Shown: positions 6,563-15,269, counted from the stretch's first letter. The stretch: 64,000 nt of DNA from Clostridiales bacterium (GCA_021202515.1 JAJQCW010000033.1:1-64000), one strand, 5' to 3'. Translations and numbers: made by a program. The notes: generated by a model not told the origin, from the sequence alone.

Positions 6563-7726
6563 TTACTTGCTCAGCAGCGCATCGACCATGGCTTCCATGT
6601 CCTTCACAGTGCTCTCCTTCATGGTGGAGCGGATGGAGACCAGCGGCTCTACCACGGTGCAGTTCTTGAACCCGTCGGCGTAAGCCTTCATCAGCCGCCC
6701 GGCGGCAGGCGCCCAGGAGCCGTTCTCCATGATGCCGATGGTGCGCTTCTGGTAGTTCTTGACCTTCAGGTGATAGAGGAAGTCCTCCATGCAGGGGAAC
6801 AGAGAGGCGTCGTAGGTGGGGGCGGCCAGAACCAGCTTGTCATAGCGGAAGGCGTCCTCGACGGCCTCGGACATGCTGTCCCGGGCCAGGTCGAACACGG
6901 AGACCTTCTGGCCCTTGCTCTCCAGCATTTCCGCCAGCTTCTTGGCGGCGATGGCGGTGTTGCCGTGGATGGAGGCATAGGCCAGGGTCACGCCCTCGTC
7001 CTCCGGGCGATAGCTGGACCAGATGTCATACTTTTCGATGTAATAGCCCAGATTCTCCATCAAAATGGGGCCGTGGAGGGGGCAGATGGTCTGGATGTCC
7101 AGCTTGGCGGCCTTTTTCAGCAGGGTCTGGACGGAGGGGCCGTACTTGCCCACGATGTTGAAGTAGTACCGGCGGGCTTCACAGGCCCAGTCCTCCTCCA
7201 CGTCCAGCGCGCCGAACTTACCGAAGCCATCGGCGGAGAACAGCACCTTTTCGGTGGATTCATACTCCATCATGACCTCCGGCCAGTGGATCATGGGGGC
7301 CATGATGAAGGTCAGGGTGTGGCTGCCCAGGGAGAGGGTATCCCCCTCCTTGACGGTCATCGTCCGGGGAGAGAAGTCCATGGTGAAGAACTGGGGCAGC
7401 ATCTGGACGGCTTTGGCGCTGGCCACCACCTGCATGGCGGGGTACTTTTCGCACAGGCGCTGGATGTTATAAGCGTGGTCCGGCTCCAGGTGGGACACCA
7501 CCAGATAGTCCGGGGTGCGGCCTCCAAGCTCCCGTTCCAGGTTGGCGAACCACTCCTCGCTGACCCGGCGGTCCGCCGTGTCCATCACGGCGACTTTTTC
7601 GTCCAAAATCAGATAGGAGTTATAAGAAACGCCGTTGGGGACGGGGTATTGGCTCTCAAACAGGTCGATCTTGTGGTCGTCACACCCGATGTACCGGATG
7701 GCGTCAGAAATGGTAACGTTGCTCAT
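6563..7726 (-). CDS. fprA: FprA-type flavodiiron protein
   Basis: Flavodiiron proteins reduce O2 to water or NO to N2O and protect anaerobes from oxidative or nitrosative stress in the cytosol. The 387-residue product has a metallo-beta-lactamase-fold diiron domain (about 1-250). Ligands are visible in HLEPDH (79-84), in MIHWPE, in FSADGFG and in PLHGP. A flavodoxin domain (about 255-387) follows, with the FMN loop YASIHGNT and a GSWAPAAG segment. No rubredoxin or flavin-reductase domain is fused. RBS AAGGAGG precedes the ATG at 7726. It lies 48 bases after comF on the same strand, but also has its own promoter. Confidence 0.95.
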   Translation of the reverse strand: MSNVTISDAIRYIGCDDHKIDLFESQYPVPNGVSYNSYLILDEKVAVMDTADRRVSEEWFANLERELGGRTPDYLVVSHLEPDHAYNIQRLCEKYPAMQVVASAKAVQMLPQFFTMDFSPRTMTVKEGDTLSLGSHTLTFIMAPMIHWPEVMMEYESTEKVLFSADGFGKFGALDVEEDWACEARRYYFNIVGKYGPSVQTLLKKAAKLDIQTICPLHGPILMENLGYYIEKYDIWSSYRPEDEGVTLAYASIHGNTAIAAKKLAEMLESKGQKVSVFDLARDSMSEAVEDAFRYDKLVLAAPTYDASLFPCMEDFLYHLKVKNYQKRTIGIMENGSWAPAAGRLMKAYADGFKNCTVVEPLVSIRSTMKESTVKDMEAMVDALLSK

Positions 7727-7768
7727 GGCTTTGTCCTCCTTATGAGAGAATTACAGTTCTACAAAAAG

Positions 7769-7797
7769 ACTATATCACATTTTACCGCCGTTGTCAC
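7769..7797 (-). promoter_or_regulatory. Promoter of the flavodiiron gene
   Basis: On the minus strand GTGACA (7792-7797), 17 bases, TATAGT (7769-7774). It overlaps the 3' end of comF. Confidence 0.5.
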
Positions 7798-8509
7798 CCA
7801 TCGTTTCACGATTTCCGCCCGTTTTCCCCACCCGGCCATAGGCGCTCCGGGCCAGGGTCAGACAGCAGATCTCCGCGGCTCCGGCCCGCCGCAGCACGGC
7901 GCTGGCCTCCTCCAACGTCGCGCCGGTGGTGATGACATCGTCTACCAGCAGCAGGCGTTTTCCCTCCAGAGGAACGCCGGATTTTGGACGGTAGACGCCC
8001 CGGACGTTTTCCCACCGCTGGGCGGCCTGTTCCGTGCCGGACTGAGGCGGCGTGTGGCGGAATTTCACCAGCGTCCGCTGGAGTGGCAGACCGCTGGAGC
8101 GGGACACGGCCAGCGCCAGCCGTTGTGCCTGGTCGTATCCCCGGCGCTGCCGCCGCCAGAAGCTCAGCGGCGCCCAGGTAATGCAGTCGAAGCGGGAATA
8201 GTCCGGGTCGTTGGCTTGCAGACAGTCCCACATCCACTCGCCGAAGGCCCAACTGTAGTGCCAGTGGCCCAGAAACTTGTAGCGGTGAAAAGCGGGCTTG
8301 AACGCCTCGGTGTAGTAGAGAGGCGAAAGACAGTGGTCAAAGTGAATCCCCTGCTGGGCGCAGTCCTCCCCGGTCCAGGGGACCAGTGACGCACAATCAG
8401 CGCAGAGCAGCGTTTCCCCTTCCTCCAGCGGACGCTGACAAAACAGACACTTGGATGGCCAGAGAAAATCTTTGACCAGCGCACCGGCACGGCGCAGATT
8501 TTTCACCAT
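7775..8509 (-). CDS. comF: ComF family phosphoribosyltransferase-like protein
   Basis: ComF-family proteins take part in DNA uptake during competence in Bacillus and have a type I phosphoribosyltransferase fold; their exact reaction is not settled. The 244-residue product has an N-terminal zinc motif, CLFC and CADC (about 18-37). The PRPP-binding loop LLLVDDVITTGAT lies near residues 183-195. RRRGYDQAQRLA and the region ending GKTGG are also typical. I choose ATG 8509, just after GGGGAGAGAGG; the open frame upstream has no family similarity. No other competence gene is in the window. Confidence 0.88.
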   Translation of the reverse strand: MVKNLRRAGALVKDFLWPSKCLFCQRPLEEGETLLCADCASLVPWTGEDCAQQGIHFDHCLSPLYYTEAFKPAFHRYKFLGHWHYSWAFGEWMWDCLQANDPDYSRFDCITWAPLSFWRRQRRGYDQAQRLALAVSRSSGLPLQRTLVKFRHTPPQSGTEQAAQRWENVRGVYRPKSGVPLEGKRLLLVDDVITTGATLEEASAVLRRAGAAEICCLTLARSAYGRVGKTGGNRETMGDNGGKM

Positions 8510-8620
8510 AAGCCTCTCTCCCCTTGCCGCTTTTCCATAGTATGACAGGATTCGACAAGGTTTGCAAGGGAGATGGGACAAAATTACCGGTTTGTGGCGA
8601 CAGGAAAGGTGAAAATTCCC

Positions 8621-8650
8621 TTGACTTCCCATAGGGAGGGGAATTATAAT
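8621..8650 (+). promoter_or_regulatory. Promoter of the riboswitch-antiporter unit
   Basis: TTGACT (8621-8626), 18 bases, perfect TATAAT (8645-8650). Transcription would start near 8657, at the base of the riboswitch. Confidence 0.7.
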
Positions 8651-8654
8651 AGCT

Positions 8655-8815
8655 GCGAAGTAAAGGGGAGTAGTTTGCACCGCCCAGGCGGTGCGGCGCG
8701 GCTCGTCAGCTCGTGTCGGGAGGGGTTCCCGAAACCGGGCCGCGCCCAGGGCTTTTGTCTGGAAACGAGACTTTTGCTGTGCGTTTTCACGTGCGGCGGG
8801 GGTCCCGCTTTTTTT
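8655..8815 (+). promoter_or_regulatory. yybP-ykoY (Mn2+) riboswitch with terminator
   Basis: The leader begins with the class hallmark AAAGGGGAGTAG (8662-8673). It continues with GGCTCGTCAGCTCG, a GGGAGG-GGTT-CCC type arm and closes near CTTTTGC (about 8772-8778). This fits the yybP-ykoY class, which senses Mn2+ and activates transcription of metal exporters. An intrinsic terminator GCGGG-GGT-CCCGC with seven T residues lies at 8796-8815 as the expression platform. I recognised it by sequence signature; the fold was not computed. Confidence 0.85.
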
Positions 8816-8854
8816 ATGACCCCGCATGATTCCATCACGAAAGAGGTCTTATTT

Positions 8855-9826
8855 ATGTTGATTCCGGTTCTGCTGTTTGCCGTCGGTCTGGTGCTGCTCA
8901 TCAAGGGCGGAGACTGGTTCGTGGACGGAGCCACGGGCATTGCCCGCCGGTTCCGTCTGCCGGAGCTGCTGATCGGGGCCACGGTGGTCTCCATCGGCAC
9001 CACCCTGCCGGAGGTTATGGTGTCTACCACGTCGGCGCTGTCCGGTCACAGCCAAATCGCCTACGGCAACGCCGTGGGTTCTGTCATCTGCAACACGGCG
9101 CTGATCGCCGCCCTGACCATCGCCGTCCGCCCCACAGAGGTGGATACCCGGACGCTGCGGACGCCGGTGGCCTTCTTCTTCGCGGCGGCGGCGTTTTACG
9201 CGGTGGTGGCCTACACCACCGGCGAGTTCAGCCGCATGGCGGGCGTACTGCTGCTGGTGTTCTTCGTGGTCTACATGGTGCTGACGGTGCATGAAATGAC
9301 CGGCGGCCCCCAGACCGCCCCCCAGCCGGGGGAAAAGATTCAGGAAGAGACCTCTCTGTGGCGGCTCATCTTCCTGCTGGCGGTGGGGGCAGCGCTGATC
9401 GCCGTGGGTGCGGACCTGCTGGTGGACAACGGCACCCTCATCGCCCAGGCGCTGGGCGTGCCGGAGTCGGTCATCGCCTTGACGCTGGTGGCCCTGGGGA
9501 CCTCTCTGCCGGAGCTGACCACCGCCATCACTGCCCTGGCCAAGGGCCACAGCGCCCTGTCTCTGGGCAACATCATCGGGGCCAACCTGTTCAACCTGGT
9601 GCTGGTCAGCGGTACGGCTGTGACCCTCTCCCCTTTCCACATCCCGGAGAACAGCACCCTGTTCGGCATCAACAGCTCGCTGGTGGTGGACCTGCCGGTG
9701 ATGCTGCTGGTCATGCTGATTCTGACTGTGCCGACTTTGAAACGGGGCAGGCTGACCCGCGCCCAGGGGGTCACGCTGCTGGCGATCTACACGGCGTTCT
9801 GCGTGTATCAGTTTACGATGGGATAA
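8855..9826 (+). CDS. Calcium/sodium antiporter, CaCA family (YrbG-like)
   Basis: The 323-residue product is an integral membrane cation exchanger with about ten helices in two inverted repeats. Each repeat has the family's ion-binding motif: GATVVSIGTTLPEVMVS in the first half and LTLVALGTSLPELTTA in the second. The conserved GNAVGSVICN and GNIIGANLFNLV follow them. I choose ATG 8855 after AAGAGG; an ATG at 8817 is less likely. The yybP-ykoY riboswitch upstream suggests that this member exports Mn2+, or exchanges it along with Ca2+. A terminator follows at 9845. Confidence 0.9.
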   Translation: MLIPVLLFAVGLVLLIKGGDWFVDGATGIARRFRLPELLIGATVVSIGTTLPEVMVSTTSALSGHSQIAYGNAVGSVICNTALIAALTIAVRPTEVDTRTLRTPVAFFFAAAAFYAVVAYTTGEFSRMAGVLLLVFFVVYMVLTVHEMTGGPQTAPQPGEKIQEETSLWRLIFLLAVGAALIAVGADLLVDNGTLIAQALGVPESVIALTLVALGTSLPELTTAITALAKGHSALSLGNIIGANLFNLVLVSGTAVTLSPFHIPENSTLFGINSSLVVDLPVMLLVMLILTVPTLKRGRLTRAQGVTLLAIYTAFCVYQFTMG

Positions 9827-9844
9827 CATGATAAAGCGTAAAAA

Positions 9845-9880
9845 AGGGGGCTGTACCTGCGGCGTGCGGGTACAGCCCTT
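9845..9880 (+). terminator. Terminator after the antiporter gene
   Basis: AGGGGGCTGTACC and GGGTACAGCCCTT pair around a TGCGGCGTGC loop and are followed by TTC. It is the only feature I see between 9827 and 9969. Confidence 0.75.
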
Positions 9881-9969
9881 TCAAATGGTTTTAGGGATGG
9901 AAGAAGTTCAATTTTCTGGCGTATAATCAGCCCGATGCCTTGATAAAGCTCAAACTACTATACCTGTTG

Positions 9970-10497
9970 TTAAAGAACGATAATGACGCTTGTCGATAAA
10001 TATTTGTTTGCGTCCGTTGTTTTGATCCACGCGAACTTGTATCCGCCGCTGATCGGGTACTTCACCTGGGTGTAGCTCCCCTTCGTGCCGAGTACCGTAA
10101 CTTTATCATACTTGCTGATGGAGCCGTAAGTTTTCGCGGTGCTGTTTCGGCGGTAAGTCGTGATCTTCTTCGTGGCCCATTTCGTTTTTCCTGTCGAAGA
10201 AAGAACGATCTTGCTCTTGGAGATCCAGCCGGTCTTTCTGCCGCTGGAAGTGGGGTAGGAAACCTTGATGCTGTTGGGATAACTGCTGGACGTGGCCACA
10301 ACGTACAATTCGTCAGAGGCGTAAATCGTGCCGGATTTCGTTTTTAGGCTGGCAGAACTGTAAGCGGTAGTGTTGCCGGAGGAGATGGTGTAGCACCGGA
10401 TGGTCGAGCTTGCGGCGTTGGCCGGAACCACCAGCATGGCGGCAAACGTCGCGGCAATCAGACAGAGGGACAGGAGCTTTTTCAGCTTTTTCTTCAT
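9970..10497 (-). CDS. Secreted protein with bacterial SH3-like repeats
   Basis: The 175-residue product starts with a signal peptide: a lysine-rich N-terminus, an apolar core (about 10-28) and a cleavage region PANAASS. The rest is Ser, Thr, Lys and Tyr rich, with two SH3b-like units (about 32-105 and 106-175). Each has the pattern of a variable loop, GTI/GSI, a tyrosine-rich strand and a final GW or AW, as in GRKTGWIS and GGYKFAWI. Such domains bind cell-wall peptides or glycans, but no catalytic domain is attached. ATG 10497 follows AAGGAGGT. The promoter lies within a 16-bp inverted repeat (10573-10613) and the gene is divergent from an XRE regulator. Confidence 0.75.
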   Translation of the reverse strand: MKKKLKKLLSLCLIAATFAAMLVVPANAASSTIRCYTISSGNTTAYSSASLKTKSGTIYASDELYVVATSSSYPNSIKVSYPTSSGRKTGWISKSKIVLSSTGKTKWATKKITTYRRNSTAKTYGSISKYDKVTVLGTKGSYTQVKYPISGGYKFAWIKTTDANKYLSTSVIIVL

Positions 10498-10567
10498 GAT
10501 GGTAAACCTCCTTATTTTCTTGGGCGTGGATGGATGGGATGGGAAAGGTTGGTTTCCTGCTAATGCC

Positions 10568-10613
10568 AGTATAGTACATAAATTTACTTGTGTCAATAGT
10601 AAATTTATGTACT
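10568..10613 (-). promoter_or_regulatory. Promoter embedded in a 16-bp perfect inverted repeat
   Basis: On the minus strand TTGACA (10591-10596), 17 bases, TATACT (10568-10573). The arm AGTACATAAATTTACT (10573-10588) fills the spacer, and its exact inverse AGTAAATTTATGTACT (10598-10613) lies just upstream of the -35. A protein bound to both arms would cover the promoter. The divergent XRE gene at 10765 is the obvious candidate regulator, by inference. Confidence 0.75.
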
Positions 10614-10764
10614 AAAAAATTTTCTTACAAAGAGGATTGTACGGCGCATAAAAGGAGAAAGAGTTCGAATAGCGGCTCTTTTAATAAAAATCTGTATTAA
10701 AACCTTAGTAAAAATTTGATTTAGGCTAGACTATTTTCATCCCTTCCCCGATGGAGATGAAAAA

Positions 10765-11007
10765 ATGAAGCCTATGTCTTATGTCCGGCGCATCCGTGAC
10801 CTGCGGGAAGACCACGACTATACACAGGAGTACGTCGCCAAAAAGCTGGGCACCTCTCAGACCATGTACGCCAGATATGAGCGGGCCGCCAATGAACTGC
10901 CGATTCATCACCTGTTGACGCTTTGTGAGTTGTATCACGTTTCAGCGGATTATATTTTGGGCTTGACGGACGAACCAGGCCCCTCCTCTGCGAAGGACTG
11001 CCGCTGA
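10765..11007 (+). CDS. XRE family helix-turn-helix regulator
   Basis: The 80-residue protein is essentially one lambda-repressor-like DNA-binding domain (about 6-68). IRDLREDHDYTQEYVAKKLG and TSQTMYARYERAANELP cover the helix-turn-helix, and LTLCELYHVSADYILGLTD is the usual C-terminal helix pair. There is no sensor domain. The start at 10765 follows GATGGAGATG; an internal ATG at 10774 is possible. Upstream (10614-10764) is AT-rich, and I could not find a convincing promoter. It is divergent from the SH3 gene, whose promoter carries a matching palindromic operator. Confidence 0.88.
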   Translation: MKPMSYVRRIRDLREDHDYTQEYVAKKLGTSQTMYARYERAANELPIHHLLTLCELYHVSADYILGLTDEPGPSSAKDCR

Positions 11008-11102
11008 AATGGATGAAAAGCGCGGAGAGAGGTTTTCCCCTTTCCGCGCTTTTCCGCTTGTTCTCAAAATTCTCTTTTACTGGAATTTGAAAACTCCCAG
11101 CG

Positions 11103-11131
11103 TTGACAAAACCAGAGAGATGAGGTATAAT
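11103..11131 (+). promoter_or_regulatory. Perfect consensus promoter, antisense RNA copy B
   Basis: TTGACA (11103-11108), 17 bases, TATAAT (11126-11131), again 12 of 12. The spacer sequence is unrelated to that in copy A, while the boxes and spacing are identical. Confidence 0.85.
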
Positions 11132-11137
11132 ATGAGC

Positions 11138-11235
11138 ATAGAAAACGGGCGTTGTCCGACAACGGTTAGCCCGGAAAAGGTTTTATGTTTCTATAGAGAA
11201 ACCGTCACCTGCCGGGGTGGCGGTTTCTGCGTTTC
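11138..11235 (+). ncRNA. Candidate antisense antitoxin RNA, copy B
   Basis: The predicted RNA of about 98 nt has the same plan as copy A. The 5' hairpin includes the 13-base near-palindrome GTTGTC-C-GACAAC between GGGC and GCCC. A variable middle follows, then the terminator GAAACCG-T-CACC, loop, GGTG-G-CGGTTTC (11198-11227). Relative to copy A one stem pair changes from T-A to C-G, a compensatory change. The 3' part is complementary to the end of the peptide gene 11205-11282. Confidence 0.6.
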
Positions 11236-11282
11236 ACAATAATCGTCACCGTATAGGCTCCGATATGCAAGGTGATTCGCAT
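11205..11282 (-). CDS. 25-residue peptide, candidate type I toxin, copy B
   Basis: This is the second copy of the short peptide gene. Residues 1-22 are identical to copy A, although codons 2, 3, 4, 5, 14, 15 and 16 differ at the third base. The end is PGR instead of SAK. The ATG at 11282 follows AAAGGGGGTGTT, with the site enclosed in CCCC-GATAAA-GGGG, so only the loop differs from copy A. The TGA lies in the shared terminator stem. It sits between the XRE gene and the pckA terminator. I do not recognise the family. Function as a membrane-acting toxin is inferred from architecture. Confidence 0.65.
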   Translation of the reverse strand: MRITLHIGAYTVTIIVKRRNRHPGR

Positions 11283-11361
11283 GGCAACACCCCCTTTATC
11301 GGGGAGTGGCTAACCGCCGCCGTAATGGACAACGCCCTAACTCCAATTAGGAGCTAACAGT

Positions 11362-11390
11362 ACAATACCACAGCTTTTTACAAAAAGCAA
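11362..11390 (-). promoter_or_regulatory. Promoter of the peptide mRNA, copy B
   Basis: On the minus strand TTGCTT (11385-11390), 17 bases, TATTGT (11362-11367), with TGTGG before the -10 as in copy A. The mRNA leader contains GGGCGTTGTCC (complement at 11327-11337), identical to the 5' region of the antisense RNA of this copy. Confidence 0.55.
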
Positions 11391-11414
11391 CAAAAAACCT
11401 CAGACAGCCAGAAC

Positions 11415-11447
11415 AAAGGCCCCCGGCGCGCTGCGCCGGGGGCCTTT
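11415..11447 (-). terminator. Terminator of pckA
   Basis: AAAGGCCCCCGGCGC and GCGCCGGGGGCCTTT form a perfect stem of about 15 bp around a short loop, with T-runs on both strands. It can act in both directions and separates pckA from the copy B locus. Confidence 0.9.
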
Positions 11448-11480
11448 TACGTTCGCTTATGCAGTCAAGCGCAGTTCAGC

Positions 11481-13085
11481 TTAGAGCTGAGGACCGGCGG
11501 CCACCAGGCTCTTGCCCAGGTCGTTGGTCTGATACTTGACGAAGTTGTTGATGAAGCGCTGAGCCAGATCCTTGGCCTTCTCCTCCCACTGGGAAGCGTC
11601 GGCGTAGGTGTCGCGGGGGTCCAGGATGGCGGGGTCAACGCCGGGCAGCTCGGTGGGGACCTCCAGGTTGAAGTAGGGGATCATCTTGGTGGGAGCGCCG
11701 TTGATGGAGCCGTCCAGGATGGCGTCGATGATGCCGCGGGTGTCCTTGATGGAGATACGCTTGCCGGTGCCGTTCCAGCCGGTGTTGACCAGATAAGCCT
11801 TGGCGCCGCTCTTCTCCATGCGCTTGACCAGCTCCTCACCGTACTTGGTGGGATGCAGCTCCAGGAAGGCCTGGCCGAAGCAGGCGGAGAAGGTGGGGGT
11901 GGGCTCGGTGATGCCGCGCTCGGTGCCGGCCAGCTTCGCGGTGAAGCCAGACAGGAAGTAGTACTGAGTCTGCTCCGGGGTCAGGACGGAGACAGGAGGC
12001 AGCACACCGAAGGCGTCGGCGGACAGGAAGATGACGTTCTTGGCGGCGGGGCCGGCGGACACGGGGCGCACGATCTTCTCGATGTGGTCGATGGGATAGG
12101 ACACGCGGGTGTTCTCGGTGACGCTCTTGTCGGCGAAGTCGATCTTGCCGTTCTCGTCCAGAGTGACGTTCTCCAGCAGGGCGTTGCGCTTGATGGCGTT
12201 GTAGATGTCAGGCTCGGACTCCTTGTCCAGGTTGATGACCTTGGCATAGCAGCCGCCCTCGAAGTTGAACACGCCGTTGTCGTCCCAGCCGTGCTCGTCG
12301 TCGCCGATCAGCAGACGCTTGGGGTCGGTGGACAGGGTGGTCTTGCCGGTGCCGGACAGACCGAAGAAGATGGCGGTGTTCTCGCCGTTCATGTCGGTGT
12401 TGGCGGAGCAGTGCATGGCGGCCACGCCCTTCAGGGGCAGGTAGTAGTTCATCATGGAGAACATGCCCTTCTTCATCTCGCCGCCGTACCAGGTGTTGAT
12501 GATGACGGACTCGCGGCTGGTGATGTTGAAGACAACGGCGGTCTCGGAGCGGAGGCCCAGCTCCTTGTAGTTCTCCACCTTGGCCTTGGAGGCGTTGTAG
12601 ATCACGAAGTCAGGCTCGAAGTTTTCCAGCTCCTCAGCGGTGGGCTGGATGAACATGTTCTTGATGAAGTGAGCCTGCCAGGCCACTTCCATGATGAAGC
12701 GGATGGCCATGCGGGTGTCCTTGTTGGTGCCGCAGAAAGCGTCCACCACGAACAGGCGCTTGTTGCACAGCTCGTCCTTGGCGATCTTCTTGACGGCGGC
12801 CCAGGTCTCCTCAGAGGCGGGGTGGTTGTCGTTGGGATAGCCCTCGGTGGTCCACCAGATGGTGTCTTTGGAGTTCTCATCCATGACGATGTACTTATCT
12901 TTAGGAGAACGCCCCGTGTAGATGCCGGTCATGACGTTGACAGCGCCAAGCTCGCTGACCTGGCCCTTTTCAAAGCCCTCCAGATCGGGCTTGGTCTCTT
13001 CCTCAAAGAGCATTTCGTAAGAGGGGTTGCGGACGATTTCTGTGGTTCCGGTGATGCCATACTGGGTCAAATCAATGTTTGCCAT
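11481..13085 (-). CDS. pckA: Phosphoenolpyruvate carboxykinase (ATP)
   Basis: PckA interconverts oxaloacetate plus ATP with PEP, CO2 and ADP. In anaerobes it often runs toward oxaloacetate for succinate formation or anaplerosis. The 534-residue product has the normal family length. It carries [11 protein letters not shown] (substrate), the kinase-1a P-loop [13 protein letters not shown] (about 243-255), the metal motif LIGDDEHGW and [27 protein letters not shown] precedes the ATG. It is a single-gene unit with its own promoter and a strong terminator. Confidence 0.97.
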   Translation of the reverse strand: MANIDLTQYGITGTTEIVRNPSYEMLFEEETKPDLEGFEKGQVSELGAVNVMTGIYTGRSPKDKYIVMDENSKDTIWWTTEGYPNDNHPASEETWAAVKKIAKDELCNKRLFVVDAFCGTNKDTRMAIRFIMEVAWQAHFIKNMFIQPTAEELENFEPDFVIYNASKAKVENYKELGLRSETAVVFNITSRESVIINTWYGGEMKKGMFSMMNYYLPLKGVAAMHCSANTDMNGENTAIFFGLSGTGKTTLSTDPKRLLIGDDEHGWDDNGVFNFEGGCYAKVINLDKESEPDIYNAIKRNALLENVTLDENGKIDFADKSVTENTRVSYPIDHIEKIVRPVSAGPAAKNVIFLSADAFGVLPPVSVLTPEQTQYYFLSGFTAKLAGTERGITEPTPTFSACFGQAFLELHPTKYGEELVKRMEKSGAKAYLVNTGWNGTGKRISIKDTRGIIDAILDGSINGAPTKMIPYFNLEVPTELPGVDPAILDPRDTYADASQWEEKAKDLAQRFINNFVKYQTNDLGKSLVAAGPQL

Positions 13086-13144
13086 ATTGCGTCTCTACCT
13101 CAGCTTTCTAGTAATTTTAGGTGGGCCACGTTAGCCCTGCTATA

Positions 13145-13174
13145 GTTATATAACAGAAAATGTCCCGCTGTCAA
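13145..13174 (-). promoter_or_regulatory. Promoter of pckA
   Basis: On the minus strand TTGACA (13169-13174), 18 bases, TATAAC (13145-13150); TATATA three bases upstream is an alternative -10. The stretch 13175-13322 behind it is AT-rich, with nothing else recognisable. Confidence 0.6.
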
Positions 13175-13322
13175 GCAGAATGTGGATTCTGGTCTAATTT
13201 TTTACGGTTTTCTTTCGTCCCTCGATGGAAATGAAGGGAAAACTTCATTCTTTTCTATGGTTCAGGGAAAAACTGCAATTTTTCGGTGATATTCAAAAAG
13301 AAAAAATACACAAAAAGTTCAA

Positions 13323-13363
13323 AAAACCGCCTGACTTTTTTGGTAAAAAATCAGGCGGTTTTG
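13323..13363 (-). terminator. Terminator of eno
   Basis: AACCGCCTGA and TCAGGCGGTT form a perfect 10-bp stem, with A/T runs in the loop and on both flanks. It serves the eno transcript on the minus strand. Confidence 0.8.
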
Positions 13364-13395
13364 GTGGTAGGTCCAATGTGCAGGTTTCGCTGGAA

Positions 13396-14742
<1,347 letters not shown>

Positions 14743-14808
14743 TTAGTTTGCGTTCTTCAATAAGAGAATATGATATTCTGGTTATCCCTTTTACTCAGCC
14801 GTGCGCCA

Positions 14809-14978
14809 GAAACCCCTCCGCCACCGCCTAAAGGCGGCGGCCCTCCTCCCCTTTCAGGGGAGGCAAGGGGGGATAGTGCTTGTTATTTGCAAAAAGCACT
14901 GCCTTTCGCAAATATGTACCTGCGTCCAGCTTCATCATAATTGCTCATTGCACATTGCACATTGCAAATTGATAATTG
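14809..14978. repeat. Composite interspersed repeat with ATTGCNN array
   Basis: It begins GAAACCCCTCCGCCACCGCC, has the CCCCTTTCAGGGG hairpin followed by GGATAGTGCTTG, and ends in an array of 7-bp ATTGCNN units (14939-14978). Related copies lie at 31814-32041, 43459-43683, 48386-48639, 57877-58243 and 62379-62674. No open reading frame of family character lies inside. The element sits between eno and the S10 operon. Confidence 0.75.
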
Positions 14979-14979
14979 A

Positions 14980-15125
14980 GCCGGGGACCGCTATGGCCCA
15001 GTCCCCGGCACAAGCTCCAAAAGAAGGGAGAAGTGAGAGAATCCTTTTGGAGAACGGTCAGCCGCCAACCGCCCCGTGAAAGTAGAGGAAGGAGGAGGAA
15101 ACGGAGAGGTTAGTTCTTGCTAACT
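14980..15125 (-). ncRNA. Possible structured minus-strand RNA or long eno leader
   Basis: A strong leftward promoter (15132-15160) would transcribe this stretch. On the minus strand it contains a GTTAG-CAAGAA-CTAAC hairpin, a pyrimidine-rich run, a CTCCAAAAG and CTTTTGGAG stem (about 15013-15054) and a final GCCGGGGAC and GTCCCCGGC stem (14980-15009). No T-run follows the last stem. The RNA may therefore be a stable small RNA, or only the start of a leader of about 430 nt reaching eno. It does not match 6S, SRP, tmRNA or RNase P RNA as I know them. Confidence 0.35.
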
Positions 15126-15131
15126 GGTGCA

Positions 15132-15160
15132 AGTATACGCCCTTCCTCCCCGCTTGTCAA
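15132..15160 (-). promoter_or_regulatory. Leftward promoter between eno and rpsJ
   Basis: On the minus strand TTGACA (15155-15160), 17 bases, TATACT (15132-15137). It is 435 bases from the eno start and back to back with the S10 operon promoter. Confidence 0.7.
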
Positions 15161-15240
15161 GGGGAAAAACGGAAAAATCTCCGGCAAAGCCCCGGCAATT
15201 TGATTTTTCCCGAAAATCGAAAAGTTTTTTCAAATTTTCC

Positions 15241-15269
15241 TTGACGACAAAGAAAAAGTGTAGTATGAT
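15241..15269 (+). promoter_or_regulatory. Promoter of the S10 ribosomal operon
   Basis: TTGACG (15241-15246), 17 bases, TATGAT (15264-15269). Transcription would start near 15276, giving a leader of about 270 nt before rpsJ. Confidence 0.7.

Noticed and set aside
11009-11242. 77-codon plus-strand frame through the copy B locus
   Set aside because: It crosses the antisense-RNA promoter and terminator, has no ribosome site, and the equivalent frame in copy A is not conserved.
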